DNA of 25,027 bases from JBMSHD01 sp049416425 (GTDB taxonomy: Bacteria; Pseudomonadota; Gammaproteobacteria; Francisellales; Francisellaceae): positions 1 to 25,027 of the forward strand of contig JBMSHD010000016.1 of the NCBI GenBank assembly GCA_049416425.1, in the 5' to 3' direction. The stretch's first letter is position 1. Every line of letters begins with the position of its first letter. Positions 22,845-25,027 of this stretch are shown piece after piece. Under the pieces are notes generated by a model. The model made no database searches. It worked only from the letters and a program-made list of their open reading frames with translations, and was not told where the DNA came from. Made by a program: the position numbers and the translations under genes.

Positions 22845-22987
22845 CCGGCATTCCGCACCACAGTATTTTTTATGTTCAATTGCGAAAAAAATGATTCGAA
22901 AAGCGGAGTTTATTGAGCAATAAATGAGCATTTGAGAATTATTTTTGACAAAAAGTGAACAAAAAAGGCAAAGGTGCGGAATGTCGG
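22845..22987. repeat. 143-bp imperfect palindrome between convergent genes
   Basis: The ends are CCGGCATTCCGCACC (22845-22859) and GGTGCGGAATGTCGG (22973-22987), complementary at 14 of 15 positions. Inside them TTTTTTATGTTCA on the left pairs with TGAACAAAAAA on the right, and further partial complementarity continues inward. The exact centre is another perfect hairpin, TTTATT-GAGC-AATAAA (22909-22924). The whole unit is thus one dyad. It contains no ORF. It could be a miniature inverted-repeat element or a bidirectional transcript-end structure; no clear target-site duplication is seen. Confidence 0.7.
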
Positions 22988-23003
22988 ATTCAAAATGCTG
23001 ATT

Positions 23004-25027
23004 TTACGATGGTAGTCTCATCTTGCTCACTCCACCGATACTATAGACGTAAAGCGTATTGGTGTCCTCATCGATTCTGACATCACTGACATAATCGCTG
23101 CTAAGACCGTCTTCGGTGGTATAGGTTTTTTCAAAGACTCTCAAGTCGGGATTAAACACAGCAACCCCACCGCCATAGGTAGCGACGTAGACCTTGCCAT
23201 CGGAGTGAATATAGGTGGCTCTGACCTGGTCATTGCCAAGACCATTGTCTATTTGGTAAGGAGTGCTCTCTCCTTCATTTCTTACGGCATTGTCGGTAAT
23301 ATAGGTAATACAGCTATCCGTCTCAGGATCAGGATAATTAAAGCCGCCTTTAGGATTATTGAGAACAGTAAAACCATAAGAGTTATATTTATCATATCTG
23401 GCATAACCTATGTAGACATTGTCTCGAGTCGCATCGTAAGACAGATTATAGATGGATTCACTCGGCAGCGTACAATTAGGGCCCGTTCCATCGACATCAT
23501 GAAAGTCAGTCCATGCATCGTCATCCACTGTCTTATCCTCATTGACATACAGACCATAACCGGCAATACCCGCAAAAACCATATTTCCTGAAGCAGTGAC
23601 GGCAGTAACATAAGGAAATGATACCAGATCAGCTACATTAATGACTTCTTCAACGGTATTGGTAGCCATGTTAAACACACCCACAGCATCGTAGGCACCG
23701 GCATATAATAAATCTCCTTCAGCATAAAAGCCCCAGACTGCCGGATGATCATCATCATAGCTGTATTCGGCAATATCGAAGCGCACCGATTCCCAACTTG
23801 CTCCATTATCTGAGGAATAATACATTTCATTATCCGTTGCCGCATAGAGCTTATTATCGCCATAGGCATAGACGGCATTGATTGCACCACTTAGATATTT
23901 CGCCCAGTTGAGTCCATCATCCAAAGACCGTGACATCCCTCCGGTTACCGAACCCAAATAAATTTCGCCGCCATCTTTGACCGAAAGATCCAGCGCCACA
24001 ATACCGGCTGGTGTATTGCTGTTGTTATATCTGGTCGGCCAACTCGCCCCCCCATCGGTGGAAACTGCCGCTCCGGCTCGTTTCATCATCGCCACGATCT
24101 TATCCCCATCGATATAAAGCTCATAAACATCATTGGAAGGCAAACCATTTGCCGTGGTTATAGAACTCCAAGTGCCGGCACTGTCTCTTATCGAGATGCC
24201 TTTATCGGTGGCCACATACAGCTTGCTGTCTTTATAGTCAAGCTCCTGGACTTTATTGCTGACAAGCGTCGGAGTCGTATAGACCGTAAAAGCTCCGGTA
24301 TCTAAGTTATAACTATGAACGCCATCATTCATAAATCGACTGGCAAAATAAAGCATATTACTGCCGAAGACCACTTCATAGCTATTCTCGGTGGAGCCCC
24401 ATGGACTACCAGAGAATGACAGCACATTGTCAAAGCTTGAACCACTATCTTTTGACAGAAACAGACCATTTTGTGTTGCCACGGCGATATTGCTGCCACT
24501 GACGGCAATATTATAGGCGGAGTTGCCATTCAGATACTCTTTTACACTGGCATCATCTAGATTAAACACCATATAACCATTTGAACCCACGCGAGGCAGA
24601 TACACCAGATTATCCACAACCGTCATATTAAATTTATGCTCATCGGCCTCTCCCTCTTTGGGTCGCATGCTACCGATTGGAAGACTGCTGCTGCCATCGT
24701 CTTTATAAACCGTTTTGCTTTGCATAAAGTCATCGCTTATCACCAGCCCCCGACTTGCTAGCAAATAAAGCCGACCGTTGTCATCAAATACCACACTGCT
24801 GATATAATTACTCGGCAATCCATCGACAACGGTGAACACCTGCCAGCTTTCACCACCATCGCTGGAGAATGATAAGCCACCGCCAAAACTCCCTAGGGCG
24901 ATATAATGCGTCGTATCATCGATATATTCGGCATAATCGCTGATGTTTTGTGAAGATACGATATCGGAAGATTTATACCCAAGTTGGTAAGTTGAAATCT
25001 TAGAAGTCAGCAACCATAAGGGCTTAA
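23004..25027 (-). CDS. Beta-propeller protein with Asp-box (BNR) and regulator-propeller repeats, 5' partial
   Basis: The frame is open to the right edge (codons for K-P-L-W precede the first usable TTG at 25013), so the N-terminus lies outside and any signal peptide is unseen. About 670 residues are visible, almost all beta-propeller. Five Asp boxes (S-x-D-x-G-x-x-W/F) occur: SSDGGESW near 50, SKDSGSSF near 185, STDGGASW near 317, SLDDGLNW near 362 and SSDNGASW near 400. Alternating with them are DGLPSNYISSVVFDDNG (near 65), NGLPSNDVYELYIDGD and, at the C-terminus, DGLSSDYVSDVRIDED, which match the two-component-regulator propeller repeat. Such proteins are usually secreted or periplasmic binding scaffolds; no catalytic motif was seen. 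It ends 168 bases from the convergent CDF gene, with the 143-bp palindrome between. Function unknown. Confidence 0.75.
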   Translation of the reverse strand, partial: KPLWLLTSKISTYQLGYKSSDIVSSQNISDYAEYIDDTTHYIALGSFGGGLSFSSDGGESWQVFTVVDGLPSNYISSVVFDDNGRLYLLASRGLVISDDFMQSKTVYKDDGSSSLPIGSMRPKEGEADEHKFNMTVVDNLVYLPRVGSNGYMVFNLDDASVKEYLNGNSAYNIAVSGSNIAVATQNGLFLSKDSGSSFDNVLSFSGSPWGSTENSYEVVFGSNMLYFASRFMNDGVHSYNLDTGAFTVYTTPTLVSNKVQELDYKDSKLYVATDKGISIRDSAGTWSSITTANGLPSNDVYELYIDGDKIVAMMKRAGAAVSTDGGASWPTRYNNSNTPAGIVALDLSVKDGGEIYLGSVTGGMSRSLDDGLNWAKYLSGAINAVYAYGDNKLYAATDNEMYYSSDNGASWESVRFDIAEYSYDDDHPAVWGFYAEGDLLYAGAYDAVGVFNMATNTVEEVINVADLVSFPYVTAVTASGNMVFAGIAGYGLYVNEDKTVDDDAWTDFHDVDGTGPNCTLPSESIYNLSYDATRDNVYIGYARYDKYNSYGFTVLNNPKGGFNYPDPETDSCITYITDNAVRNEGESTPYQIDNGLGNDQVRATYIHSDGKVYVATYGGGVAVFNPDLRVFEKTYTTEDGLSSDYVSDVRIDEDTNTLYVYSIGGVSKMRLPS

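Noticed and set aside
1..25027. CRISPR arrays, tRNA or rRNA genes and intact insertion sequences
   Set aside because: Looked for by eye on both strands. No regularly spaced direct repeats, no tRNA cloverleaf pattern and no transposase were seen.

Overview
The window comes from a gammaproteobacterium that carries a Dot/Icm-type (type IVB) secretion or conjugation system. The evidence is the gammaproteobacterial outer-membrane and lipid A cluster (bamA-skp-lpxD-fabZ-lpxA-lpxB), a ZipA-like division protein, an IspB-type octaprenyl diphosphate synthase and a YcgN protein, together with dotH and dotG genes at the left edge. An intracellular or host-associated lifestyle (Legionellales or a relative) is an inference from the T4BSS and from a neighbouring protein with an SH2-like motif. 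No rRNA, tRNA, CRISPR array or intact insertion sequence was found.

Layout. (1) 1-1872, minus strand: dotH then dotG, translationally coupled; dotG looks cut short at the window edge. (2) 2143-2907, plus: an unrecognised, AT-richer gene whose N-terminus reads like an SH2 phosphotyrosine-binding domain, with a Glu/Gln/Lys-rich C-terminus; it is a candidate T4BSS effector. (3) 3060-3710, minus: a SAM-dependent O-methyltransferase. (4) 3851-6520, plus: ispB, ycgN and an MHS-type MFS transporter, probably one operon behind an extended -10 promoter; its end overlaps tail to tail an M29 aminopeptidase-like gene (6495-7475, minus). (5) 7476-10628: an AT-rich segment carrying a YcaC-like cysteine hydrolase and a KefB/KefC potassium:proton antiporter, bordered on both sides by repeat-like intergenic sequence; it looks acquired. 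(6) 10629-21763, minus: a tightly packed housekeeping block, transcribed gyrA-dxr-bamA-skp-lpxD-fabZ-lpxA-lpxB-zipA. The rseP gene that commonly lies between dxr and bamA is not there, and gyrA abuts dxr. (7) 21951-22835, plus: a cation diffusion facilitator with an altered metal site, divergent from gyrA. (8) 22845-22987: a 143-bp imperfect palindrome between convergent genes. (9) 23004-25027, minus: a large beta-propeller protein with Asp-box repeats, cut by the right edge.

How the genes fit together. The long minus-strand block supplies the outer membrane: Dxr begins isoprenoid synthesis, FabZ/LpxA/LpxD/LpxB make lipid A, and BamA with Skp insert and chaperone outer-membrane proteins. IspB makes the quinone side chain. 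DotH and DotG would form the periplasm-spanning core of the T4BSS. The most interesting locus is the SH2-like gene divergent from dotH, because an SH2 domain would act on host phosphotyrosine signalling.
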